This document shows positions 1 through 7,364 of a stretch of DNA of 64,000 nucleotides, one piece after another. This stretch comes from Acinetobacter colistiniresistens. Lineage in GTDB: Bacteria > Pseudomonadota > Gammaproteobacteria > Pseudomonadales > Moraxellaceae. The stretch lies in assembly GCF_000413935.1 (NCBI RefSeq), contig NZ_KE340378.1:278627-342626 (forward strand), read 5' to 3'. Both the position numbers and the translations under genes were made by a program. The number at the start of each line of letters is the position of its first letter. Within the stretch, counting starts at the first letter, position 1. The notes below the pieces were generated by a model. The model did not search any database, was not told the origin of the DNA, and worked only from the letters and a program-made list of their open reading frames with translations.

Positions 1-117
1 TGATTGTACATTGACTTGAGCTGAGCCACTGGCATTTGTATCAACATTCTGTGCAAAAACGGAAACAGAGGCAAGGATACTGGTTGTGACGATAGCTGTT
101 TTGATCATTTTTTTCAT
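1..117 (-). CDS. Exported protein, N-terminal fragment (gene runs off the left edge)
   Basis: Only the first 39 codons are in the window. The ATG at 117 is preceded by a good ribosome binding site (AAGGAAA, about 7 bases upstream on the minus strand). The translation begins MKKMIKTAIVTTSILASVSV and continues FAQNVDTNASG, a typical Sec signal peptide with probable cleavage after VFA. The mature part starts rich in Asn, Ser and Gln. I do not recognise the family. It should be a periplasmic or secreted protein, but too little is visible to say more. Confidence 0.7.
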   Translation of the reverse strand, partial: MKKMIKTAIVTTSILASVSVFAQNVDTNASGSAQVNVQS

Positions 118-731
118 TGCGATTTCCTTAAGCGATGTACCGTATAGGGGTACTTCATCAACGCAATTGCATCATAGCGAGCAAAAAAATAGAAATGTGT
201 GATTTTCATCAAACGTTACAACCAGATTACAGCTTGAAAACAATCTGGCGAGAAATTGTGGAGATATGTTTTTGTGTTAAGCACGTGAAAAGTAATGTTT
301 TTTAATAAATATAAGTTGCTGTAAAAAATAAATTTTAGAAAAATATAAAGCCTGAGAAAGCAGTTTTTTATCTGATATTTTAGTTAATTAAATATGAAAA
401 TTAAGAATATCTAAATTAATTTAAACTTATTTAAAACTGATCAAAAAAATGGCATTTTTATTGCTTGGTATATTGATGTGACAGCATTGTTTTGCTTTTT
501 TAGGCAATGATTTTTGTCATATGATAGATCTTTAGGGTATTAATTGTACTTTTAAAAGTATAAAACTAAACCAGAAGCTTGCTGTATTTTTAGATAACAC
601 GACGATTTAAATCGTATTTTATTTAAATATATAAGTGAAATATAAAGTGAATATTAAAATTTATTCGCATTATGCATAGAAAAAGAACTGAAAACCAAGT
701 CATGGCCAATAAAGAGCGCTGGAGAATATAA
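118..731. other. AT-rich intergenic region, no gene seen
   Basis: About 610 bases between the divergent starts of the exported-protein gene at the left edge and the small membrane protein at 732. It is strongly A+T rich with many T and A runs and must hold the promoters of both flanking genes. One 7-bp inverted repeat is visible (CCAGATT at 222-228 with AATCTGG at 242-248), but it lacks a T-run and is not an obvious terminator. I see no ORF with a credible start, and no tRNA. Confidence 0.6.
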
Positions 732-1043
732 ATGAAACAGATTGCAGCCTTCCTACTTGTATTAATCGGGCTCGGTGTGGTGGTTTTTTATTTTGAACCA
801 GCAGAATCGAACAGTTCAGCAGCTGATACTGCGATTTATCAAATTCACCCTGAACAATCAGGGGTAAGTGCAACCGTTTTACATCCACAGGAGAAGAAAG
901 CCACAGAACATACCACCTCAACCATGTTGAATAAATTGGATAAAACTCAAAAAGCTGACCAATTTTATGACACCAAAAGCGATCCTTCGATACAACCGAT
1001 TGATCCTGAAACTGATCCAGCAAACGAAATTAAAACACTTTAA
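732..1043 (+). CDS. Small membrane-anchored or exported protein of unknown function
   Basis: 103 residues. The ATG follows GGAG at 721-724 with 7-base spacing, so the start is well supported. Residues 1-22 form one hydrophobic segment (MKQIAAFLLVLIGLGVVVFY) that could be an uncleaved signal anchor. The rest is polar, Thr/Ser/Asp/Gln-rich and probably disordered (for example the end IQPIDPETDPANEIKTL). No family is recognised. It lies 74 bases upstream of the S8 protease gene on the same strand with no terminator between, so the two may be cotranscribed. A role connected with the protease is inference only. Confidence 0.6.
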   Translation: MKQIAAFLLVLIGLGVVVFYFEPAESNSSAADTAIYQIHPEQSGVSATVLHPQEKKATEHTTSTMLNKLDKTQKADQFYDTKSDPSIQPIDPETDPANEIKTL

Positions 1044-1117
1044 ATGATCTGAATTTCTTTACCCAAGAAAAACAGGCAATAAAACAGTTCTTTATCCAAG
1101 AACGACGGAGATGAATA

Positions 1118-2473
1118 GTGAACAATAAAACTTTATTACTTTTAAGCTTATGTACTCTTATCACCACGACCACCTCAGCCGCGACACTGAATGCGGTGCA
1201 ACTCAAACAAAGTCTTAGCTCAGCAGCATTAAACAAGGTCGAGAAAGGTAAAATTAATCTTGCTGCCTTGCTCGATAATGATTCAAATGATTTATTGATT
1301 GAATATGAGAGCAGTGCAACGCGCACTGCTTTGGGGCGAGAAAAACGTAGCCTGATTGCAGAGGGTAAAAACCAGTTTAAAAATAAATTTGGCAAAGCAG
1401 CTGGCTTTCAAACCTTAAGAGAGTTTAATGGCTTACCTTTGGGCTTATATCGTATTCAGAATCGGGAAACGCTGGCACAGGTTTTAAATGATCCGAATGT
1501 CAAAGGTGTTTATCCAAATCGTAAAAATGTGCCAACGACCATGCAAAGTTTGCCCTTAATCAATCAGCCACAAGCGGTGAGTAATGGCTTTACTGGAGAA
1601 GGCAGCAGTGTGGTGGTCATTGATACAGGGGTAAATTATAAACATGCTGACTTTGGCTGTACCGCAGTCAATACCCCAGCTTCAAGCTGTCGCGTGGTCT
1701 ATGCTTTTGATAGCGCACCTGACGATAACAGCTTAGATGATGATGGACATGGTAGTAACGTTTCAGCCATTGTTGCCAAAGTTGCAAGTAAAACCAAAAT
1801 TATTGGAATTGATGCTTTTAGAAAGGTGAGATCACAGGGACAATTAGTGAGTACGGCTTATGATAGCGATATTCTGGCGGGTATCAATTGGGCTGTGAAT
1901 AATGCACAAACTTATAATATTAAAGCGATTAATTTAAGTTTGGGGACGCCTGGGGTGAAATATACCTCTGAATGCAGTAACAGTAGTTATGGCACTGCAT
2001 TTGCCAATGCACGAGCAGCAGGTGTCGTGCCTGTAGTGGCTTCGGGTAATGACGCCTTTGCTGATGGGATTTCTTCTCCTGCGTGTGTGGCAGGTGCGGT
2101 TCGCGTCGGTGCAGTCTATGATAGCAATATTGGCGGCGTATCGTGGGGCAATCCGTTGAAGTGTTCTGATCCAACCACAGCAGCCGATAAAATTACCTGC
2201 TTTAGTAATGGTGGCTCGTTGGTGACTTTATTGGCGCCAGGCGCGATGATTACCGCAGGCGGTGAAACTCAAGGTGGTACTTCACAAGCTGCACCGCATG
2301 TGGCTGGCGCAATTGCCTTATTACGTGCCAACGGTGTGACGCCATCCGAAAGCATTGATCAAACGGTGAATCGCTTAAGAGTGACGGGTAAACCAATTAC
2401 CGATACGCGCACGGGTTTAGTGTTCCCACGTATTGACTTACTTGCTGCAACCAGTGGGCTTAGTTCAAATTAA
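1118..2473 (+). CDS. S8 family (subtilisin-like) serine protease, exported
   Basis: 451 residues starting at GTG, with GGAG at 1107-1110 as ribosome binding site; the nearby ATG at 1111 is out of frame. Residues 1-21 form a Sec signal peptide. Residues about 55-140 look like an I9-type inhibitory prodomain (LLIEYESSATRTALGREKRS ending near GVYPNRKNV). The catalytic triad is intact: Asp169 in VVVIDTG, His211 in DDGHGSN and Ser389 in GGTSQAAPH. Cysteine pairs (GCTAVNTPASSC, CSNSS, SPAC) suggest disulfides in a secreted enzyme. It is expected to act in the periplasm or outside the cell, after prodomain removal. A hairpin terminator follows closely. Confidence 0.93.
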   Translation: MNNKTLLLLSLCTLITTTTSAATLNAVQLKQSLSSAALNKVEKGKINLAALLDNDSNDLLIEYESSATRTALGREKRSLIAEGKNQFKNKFGKAAGFQTLREFNGLPLGLYRIQNRETLAQVLNDPNVKGVYPNRKNVPTTMQSLPLINQPQAVSNGFTGEGSSVVVIDTGVNYKHADFGCTAVNTPASSCRVVYAFDSAPDDNSLDDDGHGSNVSAIVAKVASKTKIIGIDAFRKVRSQGQLVSTAYDSDILAGINWAVNNAQTYNIKAINLSLGTPGVKYTSECSNSSYGTAFANARAAGVVPVVASGNDAFADGISSPACVAGAVRVGAVYDSNIGGVSWGNPLKCSDPTTAADKITCFSNGGSLVTLLAPGAMITAGGETQGGTSQAAPHVAGAIALLRANGVTPSESIDQTVNRLRVTGKPITDTRTGLVFPRIDLLAATSGLSSN

Positions 2474-2520
2474 GGTGATTGTGTAGTTAAAAGATTGATC
2501 TAAAATAGTTTAAAAGCCAT

Positions 2521-2559
2521 AACGCGTTGCAGCTAGAGATAGATGCAACGCGTTTTTTT
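2521..2559 (+). terminator. Rho-independent terminator of the S8 protease gene
   Basis: A perfect 11-bp inverted repeat (AACGCGTTGCA at 2521-2531, complement at 2544-2554) with a 12-base loop and seven T's. It faces the plus-strand protease transcript. The minus-strand lipoprotein gene also ends right beside it. Confidence 0.9.
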
Positions 2560-2561
2560 AG

Positions 2562-2972
2562 TTAATGGCACTGTGCTAGGTTACTGGTGCTAAAATTACT
2601 TTGTAGTTTTTGAAAATTGGCTTGAGCAGTCGCATCTTGTACATCAAAGGCGGTTGCGATTGCCGGTTGGCCAAGCATTTTATCTTTATAGTATTGCGTT
2701 GTAGAGTTTGCTGAAATTAACCCATGTTGATTAAAGACCCAATGTTCAACTGCCTGACCCCCCTCGAAATAGCCGGTAAATTCGATCAGACAGTGATGAT
2801 CATGTTTGATTAATTTTGCAATATTACCTTGCGTTGAGGGTGTCGCACCAATATTTTTCACTTGTTGTAAGGGCTGGGTGATGTTGCTCTGGGTAGAAAG
2901 TGTCGAACAAGCAGTAAAACTGATTGCACTGACGCAGCAAAGTAGACTGGTTTTGAGAGGGTGTTGGGTCAT
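2562..2972 (-). CDS. Small lipoprotein of unknown function
   Basis: The ATG at 2972 is the likely start (136 residues); the longer frame would need a TTG two codons upstream. GGAA lies 9 bases before the ATG. The N-terminus MTQHPLKTSLLCCVSAISFT followed by ACSTLSTQ is a lipoprotein signal with lipobox S-F-T-A-C, so the mature protein starts at that Cys and is membrane-anchored. The mature part contains HDHHCLIEFTGYFEGGQAVEHWVF and a C-terminal Cys, suggesting a small beta-rich periplasmic domain. No family is recognised. It is monocistronic and convergent with the protease gene. Confidence 0.75.
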   Translation of the reverse strand: MTQHPLKTSLLCCVSAISFTACSTLSTQSNITQPLQQVKNIGATPSTQGNIAKLIKHDHHCLIEFTGYFEGGQAVEHWVFNQHGLISANSTTQYYKDKMLGQPAIATAFDVQDATAQANFQKLQSNFSTSNLAQCH

Positions 2973-3161
2973 ATGCAAAAATTCCGATCCTATGAATTTA
3001 TGCGTTTGAGTGTGTCGGCAAAGTCCGTGAAATTCAATGAATGTTTTGAGTAAGCACTGTAAATTTAAGGCTTATTTTTTCAAATCCATATTGTGCCGTT
3101 TTTATGTAGTGGTATTGGACAGGGCTCAAGTTCGTTGATGTTGGATTAAATTTGAAGAAAT

Positions 3162-3190
3162 AAAAAAGCCTCTACGTTATCGAGGCCTTG
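3162..3190 (-). terminator. Rho-independent terminator of the exported helical protein gene
   Basis: On the minus strand, GAGGC and GCCTC (3182-3186 and 3168-3172) form a short stem followed by six U's (3162-3167). It sits just past the stop of the 3195-3617 gene. Confidence 0.75.
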
Positions 3191-3194
3191 GTAT

Positions 3195-3617
3195 TTAGTT
3201 TTTTGAGGACTGACTGAGTTCAGCACGTTCAATCGGGACATTACCCTCATTGGTCCCTACGACAGCATCTTTGGTGTCTTGCCATTTCTTAGCCGTGTAT
3301 TGCTTGGCTTTTTCGGTTTGCTCTTGCACGATTTCAGCTTGTTCAGCTGAGTATTCTTTGGTGCTTTTCCATTTTTCACTCATCTTTTGCGAGGTGTTAT
3401 CCGATGCGCCTTGGATTGAATCACCTAAATTCTGCATACCTTTACCTGTTTTATAGAGCAGGATACGACCTAGACTTGGGTTATCGCCATAGGGCATGGC
3501 TTTTTCAGGCACAGCATTGGGTGCATTCGCTGTTGTGCTGGTTGTCTCTGCTGCCCAGAGAGAAGACGATGCCGCCAGTGCAGTGGTTAAACATAATAGT
3601 TGTACTTTATTCATCAT
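3195..3617 (-). CDS. Exported helical protein of unknown function
   Basis: 140 residues. ATG ATG start with AAAGGA about 8 bases upstream. Residues 1-22 form a signal peptide (MMNKVQLLCLTTALAASSSL, then cleavage near WAA-ET). The mature protein is charged and probably long-helical, with repeated Lys/Glu/Gln spacing (for example KWKSTKEYSAEQAEIVQEQ and EKAKQYTAKKWQDTKDAVVG), resembling small stress-type periplasmic helical proteins. No catalytic motif is visible. It is monocistronic with its own terminator. The function is unknown. Confidence 0.7.
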   Translation of the reverse strand: MMNKVQLLCLTTALAASSSLWAAETTSTTANAPNAVPEKAMPYGDNPSLGRILLYKTGKGMQNLGDSIQGASDNTSQKMSEKWKSTKEYSAEQAEIVQEQTEKAKQYTAKKWQDTKDAVVGTNEGNVPIERAELSQSSKN

Positions 3618-3956
3618 CTTATCTGTCCTTTCCGCGATAGTGCCGCAATCGAGATTTTATATCTTATCGTTTGGTAGAAGAAAAGAGTGGGGGTGATATG
3701 AAATTGATACAGTGCGTAAATATTCTGCCTATCCCCAGTTTGATAGCTCATATGTTTGTAGCATATTCGCCCCCTGATCAAATCAAGAAGATTGGGTTGC
3801 TAATCTGACATTTTATGATCGTTGACGCCTTGTTTTCCTCATGCTAGTTTTAATTCAATACAAATCAATATCTTCACATTTTATTTTAAATCAGAATAGG
3901 TATCTTATGAGGCAGGATTTGGAATCTTATGTGTCACTTCTGCCGCATAAAAGTAG
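3618..3956. other. Intergenic region ending in an attC-like boundary
   Basis: No gene seen. The left part holds the promoter of the minus-strand helical protein. At the right end an 11-bp near-perfect inverted repeat (3905-3915 with 3940-3950, one mismatch) stands 5 bases before GTTAGGC at 3956-3962. That heptamer fits the integron core-site consensus GTTRRRY. The expected left partner (RYYYAAC near 3893-3899) is not recognisable, so this could be a degenerate attC or only a chance hairpin. The core also lies in a local palindrome (AAGTAG at 3951-3956, CTACTT at 3963-3968). Confidence 0.4.
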
Positions 3957-3979
3957 TTAGGCCTACTTAAGGATCAAGT

Positions 3980-4336
3980 ATGGATGATATACAGACATGC
4001 TCTCCAAGATCCAATCTGAGCGTGAGGCTAAAATCATTGAGCATAAGAAACATCTCGAATCCGATGAGTATCAGAGTTCTAGAAGTGGTTACTTTCGACT
4101 TCATAAAAGATATTAAGTCATGTTTAATGTATTGCAGCCGAGGCATTGATTTCCGAGATAACTCTCTTTCGCTTAGTCATATTGATGATTATTTCATGTC
4201 AGCGATTATGATCTTGATGATGCTCAGAGAAGGAGCGATAAATCCCGCGAAACGAGAAATGCGCTATCTCATTGATTCGAGCATGCGATACTTGTTTGTA
4301 GATCAGCAATTGTGGAGAGGAAAGGGCTTGGCCTGA
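3980..4336 (+). pseudogene. Probable frameshifted cassette gene of unknown function
   Basis: An uninterrupted 118-codon frame starts at an ATG with AAGGA 6 bases upstream, but the middle of the protein reads better in another frame. There, 3997-4116 gives MLSKIQSEREAKIIEHKKHL then ESDEYQSSRSGYFRLHKRY and a stop. The 3980 frame resumes as SCLMYCSRGIDFRDNSLSLS and continues to the end. One missing base near 3995 and one extra T near 4113 would restore a single chain beginning MDDIQT-MLSKIQ and joining RY-K-SCLMYC. I therefore read it as a gene with two compensating frameshifts, probably giving a nonfunctional product; sequencing error is possible. The stop codon falls inside the following attC-like site, as is common in integron cassettes. 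Family not recognised. Confidence 0.5.
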
Positions 4337-4378
4337 CAAGGTATTGCAGCGGACAAGCCGCTGAATGCGGCGTTATGT
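4331..4378 (+). other. Putative attC recombination site 1 (cassette junction)
   Basis: The layout matches an attC site. An R''-like GCCTGAC (4331-4337) is followed by a 5-base spacer. L'' (4343-4352, ATTGCAGCGG) pairs with L' (4358-4366, CCGCTGAAT) except for one extra base in L'' (G4346), the extrahelical-base feature of attC. A 5-base spacer then leads to R' GTTATGT (4372-4378). R'' and R' match at only 4 of 7 positions, GTTATGT departs from GTTRRRY at one base, and the site is short (48 bases), so the call is tentative. It separates the broken small gene from the STAND gene. Confidence 0.45.
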
Positions 4379-4412
4379 GCTGTAGGTAGTTCCTTCTGAG
4401 AATGGAAGTAAA

Positions 4413-7169
4413 ATGAAACAAGAAGTACGAAACTCTTATATTGCTAGGTTAAGTGAAGAAATTTCTGGTTCTCTTGCAGGGAATAACTTTGAACGTTTTG
4501 GCTATATCATTTCGGATCATTACTTTTCAGACTATGAAATGATAAATAAAGGCACTAATGTTGACGGTGCACCAGTAGGGCATATTGTAGACAGTGTATC
4601 CACAGATGCGTCTGTGGTAACAGAATACAGTTCCGAGAAAGACTATTTCAGTAACTTAAAAAAGATAAAGAAAGACATAAAACACTCATTCAATCATTAC
4701 AAAGGTTCTTTAACTAAATTACTCTTGCTTGGAAGCAGTAGTTGTAGACCCAAAATGCAGACTCTTTTGAATAAGAGAGCAGCCCGCATTAAGAAGCACT
4801 TAAATTTTGAAATTATAGTTTGGGATTCCAGAATGATCTCAGAGTACATAATTGATGAAATGCTATTCGATGAATCGGACATTGGGCGCCTTAGTTACTA
4901 TTTGCCATATCTAAGGCAAATTCGTAATGAGTCGATACTAAACCTTTCTTTACCGCAAAAGTTTGATAAGTATGTATCCAGAGAAGAAATTGAAGATCCA
5001 TTAGTTGAACGACTACAAAGTGGAGAATCTATAGTAATTTCCGGCCTAGGTGGAAGCGGAAAGTCTAGTTTGGCAAACTCCATAGCTCATAAGATAAAGG
5101 ATGATTTTGAAATTGTAATTTGGTTGGATGCATCAAGCGTTGAGCGATTAGAAGACTTAGGCGCTTGGGATCTATACCGCAATAGTCATATTTTAAATTT
5201 GCTTGGAATAATTAAGAGTCGTAGATGTTTGTTGATATTGGACAATCTATCAATAAATTCTTCAACTGAAGAACTGGAAGGGATATGTAGTAACAATTCT
5301 GTAATTATAGCTACAAGAAGAGAAGTTCATTTTTCATCTGATTATAATCTTCCATTGTTGGACGAAAATTCTGCAAGACAAATACTTGAGAACAATATTG
5401 GCACTGCGTGTCCAGATGAGATTTTCGCATTGCTTTACGAATTAATAGGCGGCTACCCGCTTGTATATTCCCTTATGAACGCAAACTTAATAAGTGGCGA
5501 ATATGAATGGGAAGATATACGGCTAGATTGTGATTCTATTCATCAATATTCAGATGATAAAAATAAGCTATTAGCGGAACGTCTTCTTGGGCACCTTGGT
5601 GAGGCTTATAAAAATGAACTTAGCTTCATTCGGAGCTGTCGAGGGAAGCAAATTGATTCATCTTTTGCAAAGTCAGCGATTAGACCAATCGGAATATCAA
5701 AGTTAAAAAGGTCAGCAGTATTAACCCAAGCATCTCGTGACCTGCTGAAGATACACGATATTGTTTATGAGATTTTAGGTCATATAAATCTGGATGACTT
5801 TGATATTTCGAATGAGATGTCAGATTATTTGACAGACAAAAGAGAAAAAGATTGGTCGAGTTTTCTTAAGGTCTCATGTAGACATGAAGAGCTAATTAGC
5901 TATTTACTAAAAGAAAATAAAACTGAGATTCTTCAATATTCTCATATTATTTCAAGAAATCCCGCAGATGTAGAAATCACCTGTCTGCAAAATTTGGATG
6001 AACAGCTAGACTCTATTCGTGGTGCTTGTAACAATCAAAGTGTGAGCATTAAGGCTTCACTAATTCTTGAAACTATCGAAGTGTTATATAGGGTGACGAG
6101 AGATGGAGAAGGAGAAAACTCTTGGGAGAAAGCTCAAGCCTTTCTTAAAACGAGCCTTTCAATTTATGATGAGCTAGTTAGCTTGGAATTTGTTGATGCA
6201 AGCCTAAAGGCAATTATTAAACACCATAAAGCAAAAGCCTTGCTCTGGATAAATGATGAAGAAAGTAAATGTCAGGCTAAAATTATTTTTTCAGAGCTGA
6301 GCAGTCAAGAAACCCATCTTCGAGAAGCGCAACTTCAACTCGCGAGAATACTTATAAAAGAAAATGACTCAGATGGGGCAAAAGATTTAATCGAGTCGAT
6401 TCTAGATTCACCTAATTCTCAGGATAATAAAGCTTCTATATCTGTGTATTTGGCTACTTTTGAGCTTCTTTCTCGTAAGCAGTTATCTACTTTTAGATCA
6501 GAGTTTAATAACAGATTTTCAAGAACTGTTTCTGAGTTAATAAAGGAATCTATGTCATATGGATATGACCAAGCTTATAGAGCGTTTTCAGTGTTTTCAC
6601 AGAACTGGTCTTTCCAAAAGCCAGAGGAATTTTTAGATCTATTTGGATCCTTATCACTACCCAATGCTAGAGGTATGAAGGATGATTATGCGAAAAGATC
6701 TATTGCGAATTTATATCTGCAAGCAGGGAAAGTGTATGAGTCGCAATGTATGGAAAAAGCTAAACCAATGTTCTTCTTGGCACTGGAATATTACGATCAT
6801 ATTGGAAATAAAAATGCGTTTGATAAGCGACGTATTGCAGAAATTTATTGTAGAGCTTGTGAGCATGAAACATCGGAAAAAAATAGTTTGGCTCTATTTG
6901 AGGAGAATAATGAAGATCCATTTGTTCTTTATTGGCTCTCAAAAGCCCAGTTTAACTTAGATAAGTTTCCTGATTCTTTGTTAAATATAGAGGCGGCTAT
7001 TAATTACTTAAAGACTGATAATGTTCAATATAAATCATCATTTTTAGAACTCCAGAGCGATATTCTAAAAGGACGTGGTGATGAAAACTATGTCGAAATA
7101 CTGAAAGAGGCAATTGCGGTTTGTGATGATGATAAATATAAGGGAATGCTAATTGATAAGCTTCCTTGA
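4413..7169 (+). CDS. STAND (NB-ARC) ATPase with nuclease-like N-terminus and helical-repeat C-terminus; probable anti-phage protein
   Basis: 918 residues. ATG with GGAAG at 4404-4408. Residues 1-170 resemble a restriction-endonuclease-like fold: FERFGYIISDHYF, then Asp60 and Asp65, then E71-Y72-S73 where PD-(D/E)XK enzymes have ExK, so activity is uncertain. Residues about 190-400 are an NB-ARC NTPase: Walker A GLGGSGKSS (211-219), Walker B LLILDN (Asp277), ATRR sensor, and GGYP (346-349) like the GLPL motif. Residues about 480-918 are alpha-helical, TPR-like repeats, presumably the sensor. Known effector-STAND-repeat proteins (Avs type) work in abortive phage defence; that role here is inferred. 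The gene is more A+T rich than its neighbours, with many AGA and ATA codons, suggesting transfer. It stands alone between two attC-like sites. Confidence 0.82.
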   Translation: MKQEVRNSYIARLSEEISGSLAGNNFERFGYIISDHYFSDYEMINKGTNVDGAPVGHIVDSVSTDASVVTEYSSEKDYFSNLKKIKKDIKHSFNHYKGSLTKLLLLGSSSCRPKMQTLLNKRAARIKKHLNFEIIVWDSRMISEYIIDEMLFDESDIGRLSYYLPYLRQIRNESILNLSLPQKFDKYVSREEIEDPLVERLQSGESIVISGLGGSGKSSLANSIAHKIKDDFEIVIWLDASSVERLEDLGAWDLYRNSHILNLLGIIKSRRCLLILDNLSINSSTEELEGICSNNSVIIATRREVHFSSDYNLPLLDENSARQILENNIGTACPDEIFALLYELIGGYPLVYSLMNANLISGEYEWEDIRLDCDSIHQYSDDKNKLLAERLLGHLGEAYKNELSFIRSCRGKQIDSSFAKSAIRPIGISKLKRSAVLTQASRDLLKIHDIVYEILGHINLDDFDISNEMSDYLTDKREKDWSSFLKVSCRHEELISYLLKENKTEILQYSHIISRNPADVEITCLQNLDEQLDSIRGACNNQSVSIKASLILETIEVLYRVTRDGEGENSWEKAQAFLKTSLSIYDELVSLEFVDASLKAIIKHHKAKALLWINDEESKCQAKIIFSELSSQETHLREAQLQLARILIKENDSDGAKDLIESILDSPNSQDNKASISVYLATFELLSRKQLSTFRSEFNNRFSRTVSELIKESMSYGYDQAYRAFSVFSQNWSFQKPEEFLDLFGSLSLPNARGMKDDYAKRSIANLYLQAGKVYESQCMEKAKPMFFLALEYYDHIGNKNAFDKRRIAEIYCRACEHETSEKNSLALFEENNEDPFVLYWLSKAQFNLDKFPDSLLNIEAAINYLKTDNVQYKSSFLELQSDILKGRGDENYVEILKEAIAVCDDDKYKGMLIDKLP

Positions 7170-7180
7170 ATTGTCTAGTA

Positions 7181-7227
7181 AACGTAAGCACATGCATATG
7201 ACTGCAGCTATGATGTGAGCGTTAGAA
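7181..7227 (+). other. Putative attC recombination site 2 (cassette junction)
   Basis: Starts 11 bases after the STAND gene stop. AACG (7181-7184) pairs with CGTT (7220-7223). After a 5-base spacer, L'' ACATGCATA (7190-7198) pairs with L' TATGATGT (7209-7216) with one extra base (G7194). The loop is 10 bases, then GAG and the R' heptamer GTTAGAA (7221-7227). This repeats the R-spacer-L-loop-L-spacer-R plan and the single bulged base of site 1. The heptamer violates the final Y of GTTRRRY and R'' is poor beyond AAC, so this is a degenerate or chance site. Confidence 0.4.
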
Positions 7228-7244
7228 TCCTCAGGAGAGATTAG

Positions 7245-7301
7245 ATGAATAATGAACCAAAATCTGCTGTGTCCGCCACGTTTAGAAAAGCCGTCAACTA
7301 A
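7245..7301 (+). pseudogene. 18-codon stub, possible start of a truncated third cassette gene
   Basis: ATG at 7245 with AGGAG at 7233-7237 gives MNNEPKSAVSATFRKAVN and then stops. It begins 18 bases after the second putative attC core, where a following cassette gene would start. It ends just before the glyS terminator. It could be the 5' remnant of a lost cassette gene or a chance ORF. Confidence 0.25.
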
Positions 7302-7305
7302 ATAG

Positions 7306-7352
7306 CCGAAAATAAACCCCACTATTTTATAGCAGGGTCTATTCCATTCTTC
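7306..7352 (-). terminator. Rho-independent terminator of glyQS
   Basis: On the minus strand past the glyS stop, an imperfect stem of ACCCTGCTAT with ATAGTGGGGT is followed by TTTATTTTC. It defines the edge between the cassette patch and the glyQS operon. Confidence 0.7.
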
Positions 7353-7364
7353 AAATGTTTAGCT

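Noticed and set aside
222..248. Hairpin CCAGATT/AATCTGG as a terminator or small RNA
   Set aside because: There is no T-run and no promoter placement to support either role.
700..1395. Minus-strand ORFs opposite the small membrane protein and the protease start
   Set aside because: They run antisense to well-supported genes with good ribosome binding sites.
3700..7300. Integron integrase or attI site
   Set aside because: No tyrosine-recombinase gene or attI-like element is visible; if the attC calls hold, this is an integrase-less cluster.
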